The notes: generated from the sequence alone by a model not told the origin. 64,000 nt of DNA from Glebionis coronaria (GCA_025667525.1 CM046877.1:30329255-30393254); one strand, 5' to 3'. Shown: positions 38,116-50,336, numbered from the stretch's first letter. Program-made: numbers and translations.

Positions 38116-38579
38116 CTTGTTGGTGGGCCATCTTGTACGCTGTTACATACGCGAATTTATTAACAAATGAGATGATCTTCTTATAACTAATAGTAGCAAG
38201 GTACTCGTATGATATGACTAATACTCATGGTCTCAGTGTATAACTATATAATTATATTTTTAAGTCACGATGTCTATTAACTAATATTGTATTATGTTTT
38301 TATATTTTATTTAAAAAAGTTTAATTATGTTTGTATGATTGTATATTATGCATAAATAAATGAAATTTGAAAATTAATTATGCTAAAAATATATGTCTCT
38401 CTTAGCCAAAAATAACCGTAAAATGAATTTTAAGAGCATTTAGTTACTCCTAAATATTATCTCTTGAACTAGAACAACTAGTAATATTACTTTACGAGAA
38501 GGTTAAAAGCTCATTTTATTCCACTTGGTTTAAGGAGGAAAAAGTTTGCTTCTTAATATACCATGGAGCCTTGGAATAT

Positions 38580-38692
38580 GTAAATTAGGATTTGTATAAT
38601 GTTGCTGGCTTATTGTGTTTGAGGTTGTTTCAGAAAAAAAAAAACAACCTCTAACGCCATCAGCTCTCAATTTATATAAGTTTTAAATTTTT
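38580..38692 (+). ncRNA. USE/TATA hairpin RNA unit HP-15
   Basis: USE weak (8 of 11, 38518-38528) but the gap is again exactly 24 bp to TTAATATA (38553-38560). Head GTAAATTAGGATT aligned near 38580. The middle holds a perfect 10-bp hairpin, GAGGTTGTTT (38621-38630) with AAACAACCTC (38642-38651). Tail ATAAGTTTTAAA and T5 at 38688-38692. The weak USE argues against activity, but the hairpin is intact. Confidence 0.55.
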
Positions 38693-38709
38693 GCCAAGAA
38701 CAATATGAA

Positions 38710-38879
38710 CTACGCTTGAGCCGGGTGATGCCAGAGGAAACCCTGGTGGAGGTCTACAGCGATACTGACGTGTAAATTTGTTTGTCTAACTTGAATAAGG
38801 GTGAAAGACTAATCGAACCGTCTGGGAGCTGGGTTCCTCCGAAGTTTCCCTTGGGATAGCTGTTATTACCGTGTTGCAT
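38710..38879 (+). pseudogene. Retroposed 25S rRNA fragment
   Basis: From about 38717 to 38862 the sequence closely follows an internal part of nuclear 25S rRNA (GATGCCAGAGGAAACCCTGG; GCGATACTGACGTG; GAAAGACTAATCGAACCGTC; CCGAAGTTTCCC), with substitutions. The insert is flanked by a 14-bp direct repeat CAAGAACAATATGA (38695-38708 and 38880-38893). That is the mark of target-primed insertion, probably by a LINE reverse transcriptase acting on an rRNA fragment. It is far too short to be an rRNA gene. Confidence 0.85.
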
Positions 38880-39025
38880 CAAGAACAATATGAGATGACT
38901 TACTTTTCAACCTTATTGATATTCATACATTTGACAAGCCATGTGTGTTGGTTGTATTTTCACATGGTCTCCAACTTGGTCTCACTCGATCTTTCTGATG
39001 CGACAACCAAATCATCATTCAATGT

Positions 39026-39255
39026 AACCAACTGGCTTAGCTCAATTGGTCACCAATGTTCCACTAATAGGTTTTTTGGGAGACGTTGCCTGAAGGTCTT
39101 GGGTTCAAAACATGCCAATGGCCTCTCAAGCGAAGCGGATAAGGAGTTTAACATAACTGGGCTAGGGCTCGAAAAAGACATATTGTCGCTTGAATGTCAT
39201 TACACGACTCGATCCACTAATCACTAACATTTTTGTTGTTCTAAAAGAAAAAAAA
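39026..39255 (+). mobile_element. tRNA-derived SINE, copy 2
   Basis: Same family as 36164-36385. A box TAGCTCAATTGG (39038-39049), B-box-like GGTTCAAAACA (39102-39112), A-rich 3' end. Flanked by ATCATTCAATGT (39014-39025 and 39258-39269). The frame running through it at 38871-39227 is not a gene. Confidence 0.85.
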
Positions 39256-39311
39256 TGATCATTCAATGTGGTGCGGAGTTAAACACAAGCCAATATCCTT
39301 CGAAAGATCAT

Positions 39312-40401
39312 AGGTGCCGTTTGATTGGGGTATATTGGAGGATAGTAGGGATACTCAAAATATTTAAATTTTAATTTCCCTCAAATATTGTGTTTGATAT
39401 GCTCAACGAAGCAAATTTAAAATTCCCCAAAATGAAGGATATTAGAATTACTTCAAAAAGTGAGGAATTTTAATTTACTTGAAAATTATTTTTTATAAAC
39501 TTTTTTCTAGCCATTTTTATTCGGGTTTTTATGTTTATATATAAAATTATAAAACTTATAAATTTTATATAAAAATTATTTTTTGGTTTTTACTCTTATA
39601 ATAGCAAAAATAAAATTTATATAAAAGCTTTTTATGAAACTCAAAATAAAAAATAAATTTACATAAACAAACTATAAAATTTATAGAATTCTTTTATAAA
39701 ATTTAAAAAAAAATTAATGATTCTTTTAAATAATTTTTTATAAAATTCATTGAAATTTTTTATAAGATTCATTGAAGTTTTTTATAAAATTCATTGAAAT
39801 TTTTTATAAAATTTATGTAAATTTTTTATAAAATATATATAAGTTTATTATAAAAATTTATATAAACTTATATAAAATCTAAAGGATTTTTTATAAAGTT
39901 TATATAATTGTTTACAAAATTTATAGAAACTTTTTATAAAACTCAAATAATTTTTTTATAAAATCTATTAAATTTTTTTATAAAGTTAATAGAGTTTTTA
40001 TAAAATTTATATAAATTCTTTTATCAAATTTAAATAAAAAATTTATAAAAAATTATAGAATTTTTCTATAAATTTTATATAAATTGTTTATCAAATTAAT
40101 ATATATTGTTTGTAAAAGTTATAGAATATTTTTATAAATGTTTTATAAAATTTATTGAATTTTTTTTTTAATTTTTTGTTGAAAATAAAAATTCGATTTT
40201 TACTCTTTTGAATAAAAAATTTATATAAAAAATATTTATTTGTTAATTGGTTCAACTAAAAATCAATATTTCAATACATTATGAATTTATGTCAACCAAA
40301 CAGGCGTATACATTTTAAATTCTAATTTTAAATTCTTAGGAATTTTAACTTACTAGAATTTAAAATTTTAAAATTTCAATATATTAAACCAAATGGCACC
40401 T
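39312..40401. mobile_element. TIR element with AT-rich core
   Basis: Inverted ends AGGTGCCGTTTGATT (left) and complement of AACCAAATGGCACCT (right). The core is a long degenerate series of TTTTTATAAAATTTAT-like units. No coding region. The target duplication is unclear, so classification is open. Confidence 0.55.
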
Positions 40402-40510
40402 TACTAATTTTTTAATAATCGAAATTATACAATCTAAATTAATATTTTTACATAACATTAATACCTCATTACCTACTGTAAGGAACTATGGAGTACCTAA
40501 TAACTTTGTA

Positions 40511-40630
40511 GTCCCGCATGTTTTACTCGTGTTTATGTTATTGGTTTTTAGTGTTGGATGTTGTTAACAAAACAAATAATATCTATCACAAGAAATCAAC
40601 AATTTGTATAAATTTCTAACTTTATTTTTT
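40511..40630 (+). pseudogene. HP-16, degraded unit
   Basis: USE GTCCCGCATGT (40511-40521), but only 10 bp to a TATA-like TTTATGTT (40532-40539), so part of the spacer is deleted. A tail-like GTATAAATTTCTAAC and T6 (40625-40630) remain. Confidence 0.42.
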
Positions 40631-41119
40631 CTTTGATATTAAAGACTTGATTTTTCTATTTTGTTTGTTTCGTTGATGCATTCTGTTAACAAAACAAAAC
40701 AAATATTTAAAACCTTAAGATAATTAAAGCCGAATCAATCAAAGGTAAGATTACGTGTTGAAATCTTGTATGATTCATTTATATAAAAAATAAAATAAAA
40801 AATTAGAAAAGCAATATTTTACATGACAAAAAAAAAAAAAAACATTTGTGAAACTTTACGTGTAAGATAGATGATTTAAATGTGTACACAGTTGTCCTTA
40901 AAAGAAGATATCAAGAGAGTGTTTTTACCTGCTTCAGATTCAAAAAATTTGATTCTTTTTTGTGTGTGATCCTTCAAGACCCAAGTTATCAAGAGTTAAT
41001 ATTATTGCTCTTATACAAGCATTCACGAGCCAACGCCAATTCACACCATGAGTTGGCGCTTTCTTGGAGAACGTTTACGAAATTAAGAGGTTTTATATGA
41101 ACATCCTAAAAGGGAGAAA
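40631..41119. other. Flank left of the CACTA element
   Basis: No supported gene. The open frame at 40882-41100 has no recognised domain. Confidence 0.4.
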
Positions 41120-41132
41120 CACTACAACAATT

Positions 41133-41720
41133 TTGGGGTTTAGGGTCGAAATTTTCGACCCTAAATACAAAGGGTTTTCGACCCTAATATTTAGGGTCGA
41201 AATATTCGACCCTAAGTGGTCGACCCTAAATTTTGGACCCTAAAAAACTAGGGTCGAAAAACCCTTTGTAGTTTAGGGTCGAAAATTTGGGGCCCACCAC
41301 TTTCCAAAAAACAGTTTGACCAAAAATTAGGGTCGAATCTCTTTTTAATTTAGGGTCGAAATTTTCGACCCTAAATTATATCCACGTGTATTTTTTTATC
41401 TTTGTGAAATTTTTTTTTTTTTTTTTTTTTATTTAATATCCACGTGTATATATTAAAAAGATTATAAAAAAGTTTTTTTTTTTTTTAATAATTTAGGGTC
41501 GAAATTTCTTTAAATTTTAGGGTCGAAATTTTCGACCCTAAACATTTTATATTATTTTTGTCCAGAAATATTTTGTGCAGAAGGGGTTTAGGGTCGAAAT
41601 TTAGGGTCGAAAATTTCGACCCTAAAACTTAGGGTCGAAATTTTCGACCCTAACTATAATTTAGGGTCGAAATTTCGACCCTACCTATATGATTAGGGTC
41701 GAAATTTCGACCCTAAATGG
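41133..41720. repeat. Left subterminal repeats of the CACTA element
   Basis: About a dozen direct and inverted copies of TTTAGGGTCGAAA / TTTCGACCCTAAA, often back to back as palindromes. In En/Spm such repeats bind the element's own TNPA protein; by analogy these may be the binding sites of the second protein encoded here. Confidence 0.85.
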
Positions 41721-42017
41721 TTTCTGGGCAAAAAAAAAAACTGCATTTTGCAGTTTTTTCCCAGATTTTTTTCCGGCATTTTTTCCGGAAAAAAATCTAT
41801 ATTTCAACAAATCCACAATATTACAAATCACTAAACAGTACAATACTACTAATTTACAATACGTTAAATAGCCAAAACGTTAGAATACATTTCACTAAAT
41901 CCTTATTTCACAAATGTAACAAGTCTAAAATTATTACACATCACAATAAATCCATGTTTCACAATTTAACAAGTCTTAAGTTATTACACAAAATAAAAAG
42001 TCTAAAACCAACAACTC

Positions 42018-44028
42018 CTAATCTGAATAGTCCCCGTTGGCCTGATCATTATCACCCGAATCATCCCCCTCATCAGCATCCGAGTTAATTAGCTCATTAT
42101 CGGACATGTTGTTGGCATTCTCAAGATCTCGAGCCAACTCGTCGACGGTCCGAGTATCATTTTGATGAGGATTTAGGCTGACGGTATAGTTGGGACTTTC
42201 CCGAGAGTTAGAACTCGAGGGGCCAGTGGTGTTGACAACGGGTCGATTACAGTTAGTGAAACTGTTATTTTGGGTAATTGGAGGTTGGAGTGGGTTGAGT
42301 GGAGCATTATATGGAAATCCGGGAGGGGGAGGAATACCACGGAACTGGGGCATAACAGGGACCTGAGACATACCAGGGAACTGAGGCATACCAGGGATCT
42401 GAGACATGCCAGGCATAGAAGCGAATTGGGGTGGCGGTATAAAAGGGTTAGGAGGTCCGGTATACCCTCGACCCACATGTGAAGTATAATGAGAAATCAA
42501 ATGACTTAGGCGGGCGTTGTTTACCTCAGCATTTTGTTGCGCCATACTAGCATACATATGGGCCAAATTAGCCCGTTGCTGCGCCTCCTCGGTTTGCTTC
42601 CTCAGCAGCTCTTTTTCTTGCTCATGAATCCTAAGTACCTCCGAGAGTTGTTCTCGAGTCACTCCCTCACTATAAGAACTACTCCCGCATCCATATGAGG
42701 TACCACCACCCGGCAACTTCCTGCCCCTGCCGACGATATTTTGAGTGTTGCGGCTCGGATTTACTAGATCAATTATTTCTTGATCACTTTTGTACTGCTC
42801 AGCACCGCAAGAAATCGCTTCTTTTATGCACATCATTCTCGACTGTGAAAAAGAAAGACAAAAAAAGAAGTTAAAAACAAATAAAAATATGTTATTAAAG
42901 CATGTATAAATTAAATTACTTACATATCTGTCTGCATTTTCCTCGGACATAGTGCCATTCTTGTTTGTGCGTGCCCTCTTCCAAGTTTGTATAAGGTCCT
43001 CATCGGTCCCATGCTTGACTTTCTGTACAATATCAAATAAATTAATAACAAGATCTTTACCAAAAAAAATTAATAACAAAATATAAATAAACAATATAAA
43101 ACTTTTAAATGATCACAAAAACTATAACGATTCTTACATATTCGTTCCTTCCTTGAGCGAATGATTTTTTCCCTTGATGTGTAGAAACTTTGTTTTTCGA
43201 GCGGTTAACTGCATTAATTTCACTTCTCCTCACTTGTTTCGGGTCGGACCAATACCGGCACAAATCACGCCACTCCCTTGCTGATCTGTTGGCCCATGTA
43301 GAACTCGATGGGGGCGGTACAAGCGCCGCTTCCTCGGCCGAATCATGGATAGAATAATAGTCATGCTTTAACAAGTTCCTATTTTTGCGCCAAAGTAGCC
43401 TCAACTTACAGTTAATTCCTGTTGTTATCCTTTCTCCCACCACATATGTTACCCCGCCATAAGTCACAGTATCATGACTATCCAACCAACCCGTCAGGTT
43501 GAAATAGGTCTACATGTAAACATATGCATTTAAATAAACAAACAATTTTCAACCAAAACAGTTAATAAGACTAGATGTAACGCAAACAATTAATACCTCA
43601 AGTGTAGGAAAGATATGGGCTTTGAGGTGCAATGGTATCTGTTCCCACTCGCAAGTAAGTGGAAGTGGTCGGACTGTTTCCCCCATCAGAGAGGTCAACA
43701 TCGCAGCATTATTGCCTAACGGATGGAAGCTATTAAGATCATAAACATCAAATGAAACTGGCAAAGGTCCTCCATGCGCCCTATGCTTCCTCCTTAGGCT
43801 CGTATTAACCGTAACCATATGTGGTATCGGTTCACCTGCAAAGATTAGTTATTGAAGTTATTGATTCGTGAAAATTCAAACACACTTAATTAACAATAAG
43901 AGTTGACATAAAATAAAAATAAATCACAATTTCTTACTTTCGCAATTGCCGGGTACGGACTTTGTAGGTCGTCTAGGTGGAGTACCATCACCATCCCCAC
44001 CGTGTGATCTACCACCTACACACGCCAT
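42018..44028 (-). CDS. CACTA second protein, Transposase_24 (Ptta/En/Spm) type
   Basis: Five exons on the minus strand: 44028-43938, 43835-43597, 43509-43138, 43022-42924, 42842-42018, all with GT...AG introns. Lengths 91, 239, 372, 99 and 825 sum to 1626, giving 541 aa with no stop. The N-terminus MACVGGRSHGGDGDGTPPRR is basic. The middle (REWRDLCRYWSDP; KVKHGTDEDLIQTWKRAR; MSEENADRY) matches the plant Transposase_24 region. The C-terminal part is Met/Pro/Gly-rich (FPGMSQVPVMPQ repeats) and ends acidic. By analogy with TNPA it may bind the subterminal repeats. It starts only 164 bp after the transposase gene, so both may come from one transcript by alternative splicing. Confidence 0.82.
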
Positions 44029-44191
44029 CTGTAATATAACAAGTACATGAACACACAATTTCGTGGACCGGTTAATGCTAATACACAAATTCATAAAAAT
44101 TTACACATTTAAACATATAAGAACAATTTCATTAAAAAAAATTACACATCTAAAGATTAAATCATTGTTTCATTCAAATTACAACTTAAGA

Positions 44192-47100
44192 TCAATTATC
44201 ACAATCTGAATCATCGCTAGATAAAACTTCTTCAACAACATTATTAGGGTTCACTTCATCATCATCAGACATTTGAACATCATCATCATCAAGGGCATGT
44301 GCAACGTCATCATCTTCATTATTGATTAGATCATCATCGTCTTCATTAACCTGTGTGGCGGACACTTCTGCCGATTCGTCATTCAAACTCAAATTTGTAT
44401 CCTCCAAACAAGTCAAACCAACATTCAGCGTAAAATTTGATGAACTGCTACCATGTATAACATCTTGATCGGACTCTTCAACATCGCCATGATAAACATG
44501 TTCGACCACCTTCCAACCCTTTGGTTTTCTAGCAAGGTCTTCAAGGTAAAATACTTGTGATACTTGTGTCGCAAGAATGTATTGGTTATTTTTGTGAAAT
44601 TCCTTATTAGTCAAAATATGATGTATGCCCTGCTCAATGTAAGAACGTCTATTGCGTTTCGTACAATTTGGGGGGTTAATGGTGTCAAACCATTTACATC
44701 GAAACAACACAACCTTGCGGTTCCCGATATAAGTGAGCTCCAGAATTTCTTCGAGTTGACCATAATACATCTCTCCATCAAGCCCGGCTGTTGAAACACC
44801 GCTGCATTGAGTGGTGTGAAGTTTATCGCGTTCATGTATCACAAACCTCACACCGTTAACTACGCAAGCGGGGTATGTACATGCACTAGTATGTCCACAT
44901 GCCAAAGAGAATAACTCTTCATTACAGTCGCCTGTCGTTTTTTTTTCACGAATCTACGAAAGAGATACAAACATATTTAGATATATGAGCAATAACTCCA
45001 AGGTAATATATCTAATGTATTTACCTTGTGACTAAACCAGGTGGGAAACCTCGTTTCCACGTTATCAGGCGATTCTCTGCAAAAGTTCATGATATTAGGA
45101 TAAGTCATCCCGAAAGAAGATTTTTTAAAATATAGATAAGGAAGAGACATACTCTTTGTAAGCCAAGATGTCTGATTCGATTTCAGGACTGTTGTTAAGT
45201 ATATACCATACAACTGCCCGCGTAACATCTAAACTCATATGAATATCTTTGACTCTACCCATCAGTTTGCATGCGGACCGGAACACCTGGAATTTATCTT
45301 TTTGTTCAGGCAAACCGTCGTCATTCCTGTCAAGACGGTTAAATCTCGTCTCGACATCCTCAGCAAGATAACGCGAACAAAAAGTTAATGCTTCTTCTGC
45401 AACATAACCCTCCGCGATAGAACCTTCGGGCTTTGCTTTATTTCGGACATAATTCTTTAGCTTATTCATGTATCTTTCAAATGGATACATCCACCTGCAG
45501 CGAATGAGGGCACCTAGAATAGCCTCATCGGGTAGATGTACAACCAAATGAGGCATTATGTCAAAAAAAGCAGGAGGAAAGATTTGCTCTAAATTAATCA
45601 TCACACTGATCAATTGGTTTTTAGCTTTTACCATGTCCTCCTCCGTCAAAATTCTAGAACAAAGCTGCTTAAAAAACAAGCAAAGCTGGATTATAGGATC
45701 TGCAATGTTTTTGGGCAAGTATTGTTGTACTCCGTAAGGAAGTAACCGTTGCATCATTATATGACAGTCATGAGATTTCATGCCCGTTATGTTGTCATAA
45801 TTAGCAGTGACTTTTTGCTTAAAGTTGGATCCAAACCCATCAGGTAGTCTAACTCCTTTGATGAATTTACAAAAAAGTTCCCTGTTAGCTTTGGTGAAAG
45901 AGTACTTTGGATGAGGCTTCTCAAACTTCCCGTTTCCTTTTGGAACTAACCACAACTCGGGTCGAACTCCCAATTTTTCCAAGTCTTGCCTTGCCTTTGC
46001 CGTGTCTTTGGATTTATCGTTTTGTAACAAGATATTCAGTATTGCCTCAAGCACGTTCTTTTCGATGTGCATGACATCCAAATTGTGTTTTAGTAGAAGA
46101 AAGGGCCAATACTCAAGCTCCCAAAAGATAGAACGCTTAGTCCAATTCAATTCAACATTTCTATCAGGAGGTGGGTTGCTTTTCTTAATTTTTGGATGCT
46201 TCCCCGGCTTACGACTCAAGAGGCTATTAATTTGTAACTGGATATCCATTTCGGTAAACTTTCTCGGTTTAGGCTTTCGTTCGGCTTTACCATGGAATTG
46301 CCTAGTTTTATTCCTTAGATAATGATTTGTTCTTAACCATCTTCTATGACCAACATAAACGATTTTGTTCTTGATAGCCATCGATGGAGTGTCCTTGTTA
46401 CAAGTGGGGCATGCGTAGTAGCCTTGCCCAACCCACCCAGAAAGACTACCCCGAGCTGGAAAATCATTGATGGTCCATAAAAGCGCCGCTTTCATATCGA
46501 AATAAGTACCCGTAGCAGCGTCTTTCGTCCTGACTCCTTTCCATAAATCTTTGAGTTCTTTAATCAAAGGCGCCAGGAAAACATCAATATCTTTTGAAGG
46601 TGATTTAGGGCCGGGAATTAACATCGTCAACATTAAAGAAGTTTCTTTCATACACATCCACGGTGGTGTGTTGTATGCTGTCAATATGACCGGCCACATG
46701 CTGTAATTTTGACTCATAATGCCATAAGGATTAAAACCATCTGCAGCCAACCCTAATCGAACGTTTCTAGGGTCACTAGAGAAATCAGGTACCATCAAGT
46801 CAAAATGTTTCCATGCTTTACCGTCACAGGGGTGATTCAACTTGCCATCCTTAGACTGTCCAGTAGCATGCCAAGTCATCCACTTTGCTATGTGTTTTGT
46901 GTTGAACATGCGTTGAAGTCTAGGTTTTAACGGAAAGTAACGCACCACCTTGTTCGCAACCAACTTCCCCTTTGTTTTCTTGGGGTCTTTATATCTACTC
47001 TCTCCGCAGACTGGACAATCATCCCTCTTTTTGTTATCCTCTGATCCCCAATATAAAAAGCAATCGTTTATACAAGCATGAATCGATTCGTATCCTAACC

Positions 47101-47737
47101 CGATCTTCCTGTATGTCTTCTTGATTTCATAGTATGACGATGGGAAATTGAAACCTTGACTACGGGTACAAAATTTCTGGAGACAAGCTAGAATCTGGTT
47201 AAACCCGACATCACTAATTTTATTTAAAACCTTGATGTGTGCAATCTCTGTTGTAAATTCCAATGTAGTCAAATTGGTAAGCGTGTGCAACTTTTGGGTG
47301 GACCTACTAAGTAACTCTTCAAACTCGTTATTAGGACCCGTTGTTTGATCAGGTGGAGTTTGAGTCGGAGGAGTTTGAGTCGGAGGAGTTTGAGTCGGTG
47401 TAGTTTCGACATTAGTTACAGAAATATCTTCTAAGAACGTATTCATGTCAAGGTGTTCAGGTGAATGTGATACTGGTGTAGGAAGCGGAAGAATCGGTTC
47501 ACCGTGATATTTCCAAGTGGTATAATGTTCGTCCCACCCGTGTTGGGATAAGTGTACCTCAAGAGTGTGGAGGTCAACCAATCTCTCACAGTTACAACAA
47601 CGTTTACATGGGCAACGGATCATTTGTGTGATGGGGTGCACAAATGTCTTACAATGCTCGAGGAAGGTGAAAAGACCATATAAAAATTCATCGGAATTAC
47701 GATTGGATATAGTTGTCCAACTCTTATCAATTATCAT
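44192..47737 (-). CDS. TNP2-type CACTA transposase
   Basis: Three exons: 47737-45153, 45076-45025, 44953-44192, with introns GTATGT...GCAG and GTAAAT...GTAG. The sum is 3399 bp, 1132 aa, with no stop. The start is set at MIIDKSWTTIS, the usual beginning of the Transpos_assoc domain (with CPCKRCCN). The Transposase_21 core includes RLGLAADGFNPYG (near residue 333) and KDIDVFLAPLIKEL, likely carrying catalytic Asp residues. DUF4218 follows (KSHDCHIMMQRLLPYG; WMYPFERYMNKLKNYVRNKA). Exon 3 carries the DUF4216-like part (LFRCKWFD) and an acidic tail. It would cut and join at the CACTA ends. An upstream ATG at 47758 would add seven residues. Confidence 0.9.
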
Positions 47738-47857
47738 AACTGCGTTGCAAATAAACATTATTCAAATAAATGATTTAATTAAACACATTAAAAACAAACA
47801 ATCAGGAATGTTTTTTCACCTACTAGTGCACTATGGAAGGCAATCCTAACCCACTCT

Positions 47858-48055
47858 TTGAATGTTTCGTCTCATATATGAATGCGTATAACTGATTTAC
47901 TATTCGAGAATATTTCGGCAGCATTTCCCCTCTACTCCCCAAATATGTGTTTTTAAAGACATATTCGTAGGAGTAAAGGAGAAACGCTGTCGAAATCATC
48001 TCAAATAATAAACCAGTTATACGCATTCATATCCTAAATGAGACAAAACATTCAA
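47858..48055. repeat. Long imperfect foldback upstream of the transposase gene
   Basis: Arms of about 90 bp (47858-47948 and 47960-48055) are inverted copies with roughly 80 % pairing: TTTGAATGTTTCGTCTCAT and GAATGCGTATAACTG on the left, and their complements on the right. The loop is about 12 bp. It lies about 120 bp upstream of the transposase ATG, so it may be in the leader. Confidence 0.8.
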
Positions 48056-48837
48056 AAAGCAGTCCCAAAAATGGGGACTTTCCGAAATTAATTTCTAATA
48101 AATTAATTTCGGACGGGTTTTCTAAGGTTGATTAATTTCGGACGGGGCTTTTCCAAAATTAATCGACTAGAATCCTAAAACAATCCTAAAATTATTTACT
48201 ACAAAAGACTAACAATATATAATATAATAAACATATGCATAATATTAATTACACACCTCGGTCACGGCTGAAATAAACAAAGATGGAAAGATAGAAAAAA
48301 AGGTCCGGATGAGGAACTTGTCCCGACTGTCCCGGTGCTAACCAAACACAAACATAAAATAAAAAAAATCTAAATTAGTTGGTTTCCGAGATTTTATCTA
48401 ATTTGAAACAAACACTAAAACAATTTCAAAAAAAAAACATTACCTTTTATACGACTGTGACTCGGGAATTCGGTTCTCGGCTGTGACTTGGGTCTTGGCT
48501 ACGATAAACATATAAAAAAATTAAACTCGTCCCTATATATATATAAGTCCAAATTCCTTAATAAATATTAAGCCATATATAAGCCGTAATCCATTAAGCC
48601 TAAAAGAATTAAGCCGAAATCAACTAAACCTAAATATAATCCGAAATCAACTAAGCCTAAATCAACTAAACCTAAATAATCCGAAATCAACTAAGCCTAA
48701 ATATAATCCGAAATCAACTAAGACTAAATATAACCCGAAATCAATTAAGCCAAAATAAGCCGAAAACAAGTAAAAAAATTAGCTCATACGTTTTTAATAT
48801 AAGAAAAATAAACACCTACCTTTAGTAGTAGGTGGCT
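48056..48837. repeat. 5' region of the CACTA genes with short tandem repeats
   Basis: Contains a palindrome around TCCGAAATTAATTT (48077-48113) and tandem copies of AATCAACTAAGCCTAAATA-like units (about 48600-48770). It probably holds the promoter of the transposase gene. No protein. Confidence 0.55.
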
Positions 48838-49370
48838 ACTGTTGTTGCTGCCGTGGTGGTGCTGCTGCCGCCGGCGGTGGTGGTTGCTATTGCTGCCGTC
48901 GGTGGTGGTGGTGGTTGCTAGCAAAAAAATTAACAATAACAATCACATTAACAATCACATTTAGCAAAAAATTAAACAAAATTAATATATTAAACAAAAA
49001 ATCAATACCTTTATAATAATATAATAATAATAATTAAACAAAATTGTGGTGGTGGTGGGACTGACTGGGGTGACGGGGTGGTGGTGATGACTGGGGTGAC
49101 GGGGTGGTGGTGCGAAGGATGGTGTTGGTGATGGGGTGACGGGGTGGTGGTGGTGATGACTGGGGTGGAGTGTGGTGGTGGGTCGGACGGAGTGTGGGGT
49201 GGAGTGTGGTGGTGCCAAGGATGGTGGTGGGTCGGACGGAGTGGGTCGGACGGAGTGGGACGGATGGTGGTGGTGGAGTGGGTCGAAAATTGAAGAATGA
49301 AGGTGGTGGGACGGAGTGTGGGATGGCACGGTGGTGGTGCGAAGGTGAAGATAGAATGGAGTGGCTCCCG
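48838..49370. repeat. GGTGGTG-rich low-complexity region
   Basis: Runs of GGTGGTGG and GACTGGGGTGACGGGGTGG. The open frames on both strands are proline/histidine or glycine/tryptophan-rich artefacts of this composition. Confidence 0.7.
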
Positions 49371-49436
49371 TTTTTTTTTTTTAGTAAAGAAGATGAAGAT
49401 AGAATGAAGTGTTTTGGCTAAGTTGTGGATAGAATT

Positions 49437-49625
49437 TAGGGTCGAAAATTAGGGTCGAAAATTTCGACCCTAAATTTTAGGGTCGAAATTTTCGACCCTA
49501 ATTTTCGACCCTAAATATAAACCGCGAAATTTTTAATTTTGGTGTAGAATTTTAAGATTTTCGTGAAATTTTTTGAAAATAAAAAGTTTTAGTGCCAAAT
49601 TTAGGGTCGAAATTTCGACCCTAAA
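49437..49625. repeat. Displaced block of CACTA subterminal repeats
   Basis: At least six copies of TTAGGGTCGAAA / TTTCGACCCTAA followed by ATATAAACCGCGAAA. The same combination reappears at 53600-53640. It is 4.5 kb from the right end, where such repeats normally sit. Confidence 0.8.
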
Positions 49626-50336
49626 TTTCGAAACTATAATAGTTTTAAATTTAAAATGTTTAAAAAAAATCAATAAATAGAGTTTTTAAATTACTAAATT
49701 ATTAATATAAAATATTAACAAATTATTTTATTTATATAAAAAATTAATAAGTATCACTAATATATTTTATTTATGTAAATTTATTTTATAAATTACAATA
49801 ATTACGTTTTAAAATAGTAAATTTCGAAACGAGAATAATTTTAATTTTAAAATGTTTTAAAACGTTAATAAATAGAGTTTATAATTACTAAATTATTTAT
49901 ATAAAATATTATCAAGTTATTTTGTTTATATAAAAATTAATAAGTATCACCAATATATTTTATTTATTTTATAAATTACAATAATTACGTTTTAAAATAG
50001 TAAATTTCGAAACGAGAATAATTTTAATTTTAAAATGTTTTAAAACAGTAAATAGAGTTTATAATTACTAAATTATTTATATAAAATATTAACAAGTTAT
50101 TTTGTTTATATAAAAAATTAATAAGTATCACCAATATATTTTATTTATGTAAATTTATTTTATAAATTACAATAATTACGTTTTAAAATAGTAAATTTCG
50201 AAACGAGAATAATTTTAATTTTAAAATGTTTTAAAACAGTAAATAGAGTTTATAATTACTAAATTATTTATATAAAATATTAACAAGTTATTTTGTTTAT
50301 ATAAAAAATTAATAAGTATCACCAATATATTTTATT
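49626..50336. repeat. About 185-bp AT-rich tandem repeat, about four copies
   Basis: Units start with GTTTTAAAATAGTAAATTTC at 49806, 49989 and 50180 (periods 183 and 191 bp), with a more diverged copy before them. The last is cut by the minisatellite. Confidence 0.85.

Noticed and set aside
38710..38879. A functional rRNA gene
   Set aside because: Only about 150 bp of 25S sequence with substitutions, flanked by a target duplication.
38871..39227. A 118-residue protein
   Set aside because: The frame runs through the SINE and its flank.
40882..41100. Small protein left of the CACTA element
   Set aside because: No start context, no domain and no relative recognised.
42173..42482. Overlapping frames within the last exon of the Transposase_24 gene
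   Set aside because: They are shadows in other frames of the spliced gene, whose exons are consistent.
48982..49421. Proline/histidine-rich proteins
   Set aside because: They are translations of GGTGGTG simple sequence on both strands.
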